This document shows, in pieces, positions 13,531-15,702 of a stretch of DNA of 15,702 nt. Below the pieces are notes generated by a model. That model saw only the letters and a list, made by a program, of their open reading frames with translations. It did no database searches and was not told the DNA's origin. The first letter of the stretch is position 1; every line of letters starts with the position of its first letter. The stretch covers positions 1 through 15,702 of the forward strand of contig JADJVV010000032.1 in assembly GCA_016710435.1 (NCBI GenBank), given 5' to 3'. The stretch comes from Hyphomicrobiales bacterium. GTDB lineage: Bacteria > Pseudomonadota > Alphaproteobacteria > Rhizobiales > Aestuariivirgaceae. The translations under genes were made by a program, and so were the position numbers.

Positions 13531-15090
13531 TCAGGCCAGCATTCCGTCGATTGTTGCCTTGGGTTCGGCGGGCTTCCAGCCGACGCCGAGCGCCACCACG
13601 CAGGCGGCGATGCCGTCGATCTTCTCCGTCGACTTGTCCTTGGCGGCCTTGATGTTGCCGGCCGCGTCCGAGGTGATCGCCACGTTGGAGGCCATCCATT
13701 CCAGAACCGGGTGGTGGCCGTGCTCGATCGCATGGCTCATCACCAGGCGTTCCAGTTCCTTCGAAGGCGCGTTGAGCGAGCCGAAGCCCTGCCGGTATTC
13801 CTCCACCGGCAAACCCTCGCCCTTGAGCTGGATGCTCAGTTGCGTGGCGTTCCACGGGTCGAACCCCAGCTTCTCGATGCGGAAGTCGGCCGCATCGCGG
13901 AAGATCTGTTCCTTGACGAAATCATAGTCCGTCACGTTGCCCGGGGTGGCGATGAGTGCGCCCGAGCGCTTCCACAGGTCATAGGGCACGCGGTCGCGGC
14001 GCGAGCGCACCGTGATCGCCTCTTCGGGCACGAAGAAGCGGCAGAGGATCACCGGCCGTTCGTTGCCGAGCGGCGGAAACCACAACACCAGTGCGGTGAT
14101 GTCCGAGGTGCTCGCAAGATCGAGCCCGGCATAGCAGGTCCGGCCCTTGAGGCTGTTGCCCAACGTGCGCCAGGCTTCATCCGCCTTGCTGTAGTCCGAG
14201 CACTGGCGCCAGTGGTCCATGGGCAGCCAGCGCACCGCCTGTTCTACCCACAGGTTCAGGTGATAGCGCTTGAAGTCGTTCTCGAGGCGCGGGCTTTCCA
14301 TGGCCTGCCGGCACTGGTCTTCGAGGTAGGAGAGCTTGAGCGAGGTGCCGAGGTTCGGGTTGGCCTTCGCCCAGATTGCCGGATCGGTCCAGTCGTCGTC
14401 CTGGTCGGCGCAGTAGATCACCACATAGGTCTCGGGGTCCTCGATGATGCCATCGCGGATCTTCACCGATGTGTTCCACAGCTCCCAGCCGAAGCCGACG
14501 CGCTCTCCCGCCGTCGAGATGATGAAGTCGAGGGGCTGGCGGCGTGCGCCCATGCCCTGGACGAGAAAGGTGTGCAGGCGGGAGTCGCGCCATTCATGCG
14601 CCTCGTCGCCGATGATGCAGTGCGGGTTCAGGCCGTGCTTGCCCTTGGGAATGCCCGAGAGCGGCCGCCACGATCCCATCAGGCTCGGGCAGAACAACCC
14701 GGTCTGGTTCGGTTCGATGTGCTGGGCAAGCTCCGGCGAGAAGCTCACCATCTTCGAGGCGCGCTCGAAGGAAATCTTCGCCTGGCTCTTGTCCGTGGCG
14801 CAGCTGAAGATCTGCGCACCGGGTTCGCCGTCGCCCATCAGCAGCATGTGGCCGATGCCGGCGGCGAGTTCGGTCTTGCCGTTCTTGCGCGGCTCCCACC
14901 AGCGCACGCGGCGGTAGCGGCGCAGGCCGTCCGATTTGCGCCGCCATCCGAAGATCTGGCGCACGTGATCGGCCTGGTGCTTCGACAGATAGAAGGGCCG
15001 TCCGGCCCACTCACCTTCCGTCAGGCACAGGTAGCGCGGGAAGAACTGCACCGCACTCTCGGCCAGTCCCGCGTCGTAATAGTATTCCAT
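13531..15090 (-). CDS. Terminase large subunit (HK97-type packaging ATPase/nuclease)
   Basis: A 519-aa packaging motor protein that cuts concatemeric DNA and pumps it through the portal. The ATPase half has a Walker A-like PRKNGKTE at residues 67-74 and a Walker B CIIGDEAHEW at 158-167 with D162/E163. The C-terminal RNase H-like nuclease has GLDLAS with D324, GFDPWNA with D411 and IDGIAA with D492, the expected three acidic residues. Length and motif order match the Terminase_1 family used by HK97-like phages. ATG at 15090 comes 3 nt after the stop of the small subunit, with no strong ribosome site, so translation is probably coupled. All catalytic positions look intact. Confidence 0.95.
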   Translation of the reverse strand: MEYYYDAGLAESAVQFFPRYLCLTEGEWAGRPFYLSKHQADHVRQIFGWRRKSDGLRRYRRVRWWEPRKNGKTELAAGIGHMLLMGDGEPGAQIFSCATDKSQAKISFERASKMVSFSPELAQHIEPNQTGLFCPSLMGSWRPLSGIPKGKHGLNPHCIIGDEAHEWRDSRLHTFLVQGMGARRQPLDFIISTAGERVGFGWELWNTSVKIRDGIIEDPETYVVIYCADQDDDWTDPAIWAKANPNLGTSLKLSYLEDQCRQAMESPRLENDFKRYHLNLWVEQAVRWLPMDHWRQCSDYSKADEAWRTLGNSLKGRTCYAGLDLASTSDITALVLWFPPLGNERPVILCRFFVPEEAITVRSRRDRVPYDLWKRSGALIATPGNVTDYDFVKEQIFRDAADFRIEKLGFDPWNATQLSIQLKGEGLPVEEYRQGFGSLNAPSKELERLVMSHAIEHGHHPVLEWMASNVAITSDAAGNIKAAKDKSTEKIDGIAACVVALGVGWKPAEPKATIDGMLA

Positions 15091-15093
15091 GGT

Positions 15094-15663
15094 TCAATGC
15101 GGACGGTTGAGAAAGCCGATCGGGCTTTCCCCAAGTCCAGCAGACTCCTTCGGCTTCTCCGCACCCTGCGGCTTCTCAACACCATCACCGAACAGGTCTC
15201 CGGGCGGCAGTTGCGGGGCGTTGATCAGCCCGCGCACGATCGACTGCCGCGACGTCGGGTTGAGGCCGAGGCGGTCCTCCAGGGCCATGATGTGCTGCTC
15301 GACCTTGAACAGCGAGGCGAAGAGCGGGTGCACGCGGAGCATCTTGCCGTGCTTGCTCGCCGTCTCGTAGTAGACATCCGCCTTCTTGCCGGTGAGCCGC
15401 TTCTTGATCGACACCCAGCGGGCGAGATAGACGGCCCAGCGGCCGAGGGCATCGGCATCGGTGGCGCGGATATAGCGCGCCGTGTTCAGCGCTTCGCAGG
15501 CGCGAGCGAAAATCTTCCGTTCCTCTGGTGAGGTTATGAAGGCCGGCGGCGGGATCCGCGCGATCGGCTCGTCGGATTGCCGCGCCAGATGGAGGCGGCG
15601 CTTCCCGGGATTGCCCTTGAGCGCCTTGATCTCATCCGGCAACGCCTTGCGCCCGCGCACCAT
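15094..15663 (-). CDS. Terminase small subunit (P27 family)
   Basis: A 189-aa protein starting MVRGRKALPDEIKALKGNPG, the characteristic N-terminus of P27-family small terminase subunits, followed by helical sequence (EERKIFARACEALNTARYIR, then DADALGRWAVYLARWVSIKK) and a central LRVHPLFASLFKVEQHIMALEDRLGLNPTSR, cited here as two parts LRVHPLFASLFK and LEDRLGLNPTSR. It recognises phage DNA and recruits the large subunit. I chose ATG at 15663 because GAGG lies 5 nt upstream and the family normally starts here. The longer frame from 15699 would need to translate a T9 run. The last 35 residues are Pro/Gly/Lys-rich and probably disordered. The gene ends 3 nt before the large subunit start. Confidence 0.93.
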   Translation of the reverse strand: MVRGRKALPDEIKALKGNPGKRRLHLARQSDEPIARIPPPAFITSPEERKIFARACEALNTARYIRATDADALGRWAVYLARWVSIKKRLTGKKADVYYETASKHGKMLRVHPLFASLFKVEQHIMALEDRLGLNPTSRQSIVRGLINAPQLPPGDLFGDGVEKPQGAEKPKESAGLGESPIGFLNRPH

Positions 15664-15702
15664 CGCATCCTCGCTGTGTGAAAAAAAAAGTTTGAGCAAT
15701 TT
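15664..15702 (-). promoter_or_regulatory. Leader of the small terminase gene with T9 tract and Shine-Dalgarno site
   Basis: Only 39 nt upstream of the first gene are in the window. On the minus strand they hold a run of nine T, then CACACAGC and GAGG 5 nt before ATG at 15663. The T run could be the tail of an intrinsic terminator whose stem lies beyond the edge, but no stem is visible inside. No promoter can be recognised in so short a piece. Confidence 0.35.

Noticed and set aside
13144..15531. A 795-codon plus-strand open frame opposite the terminase genes
   Set aside because: It is antisense to two firmly identified terminase genes. Long antisense frames are common in GC-rich DNA, and its product is His/Arg/Ala-rich without any domain.
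15680..15699. Longer small terminase start with 12 extra N-terminal residues
   Set aside because: The extension reads through the T9 run, has no ribosome site, and family members begin at the MVRGRK position, where GAGG is well placed.
1..15702. CRISPR array, tRNA gene, insertion sequence or attachment site
   Set aside because: I saw no regular spaced repeats, tRNA-like cloverleaf, transposase or terminal inverted repeats. The DNA is almost completely coding.

Overview
The window is a GC-rich (clearly above 60% by eye), densely packed morphogenesis cluster of a siphovirus-type tailed phage or prophage. Every gene I accept lies on the minus strand, so transcription runs from the right edge (about 15.7 kb) to the left edge. 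Genes overlap by ATGA, GTGA or TGATG or are a few bases apart, as in one long late operon. Gene families, GC content and the layout of the tail genes point to an alphaproteobacterial host, probably Hyphomicrobiales/Rhizobiales or Rhodobacterales. This is inferred from family knowledge, not from a search. No integrase, repressor, lysis, replication or host gene is visible, so prophage, free phage and gene-transfer-agent-like remnant cannot be separated here.

DNA packaging and head (15.7 to 7.5 kb): a P27-type small terminase, an HK97-type large terminase, then one continuous reading frame joining an HK97 prohead protease to an HK97 major capsid protein, with a second ribosome binding site and ATG inside it at the capsid start. 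A small probable head-accessory gene follows, bracketed by two RNA hairpins, then an 83-aa conserved-looking small protein, the portal, a collagen-like protein with two probable carbohydrate-binding modules, the gp6/gp8-type head-tail connector, and a second small Gly/Ala/Thr-rich protein with a strong Shine-Dalgarno site. The portal lies after the capsid gene rather than between terminase and protease as in HK97.

Neck and tail (7.5 to 0 kb): head-tail adaptor, HK97 gp10-like protein, DUF3168 tail terminator, major tail tube protein, tail assembly chaperone (GTA gp10-type), a second chaperone-type frame, tape measure protein, a distal-tail-position protein, a DUF2163-type hub protein, a Cys-containing DUF6950/NlpC-position protein, a J-like tail tip protein and the start of a DUF2793-type tail fibre protein that runs off the left edge. 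From the tail tube onward the order parallels the gp9-gp15 tail block of the Rhodobacter capsulatus gene transfer agent.

Two neighbouring genes, the DUF3168 tail terminator and the major tail protein, are each split by what looks like one missing base, with clear family sequence resuming in the other frame. The second chaperone frame also has convincing family sequence upstream of its only start codon, which suggests a -1 ribosomal frameshift or a third indel. The main points to follow up are these frame breaks, the protease-capsid fusion with nested start, the collagen/carbohydrate-binding gene inside the head module, and the hairpins around the small capsid-proximal gene.
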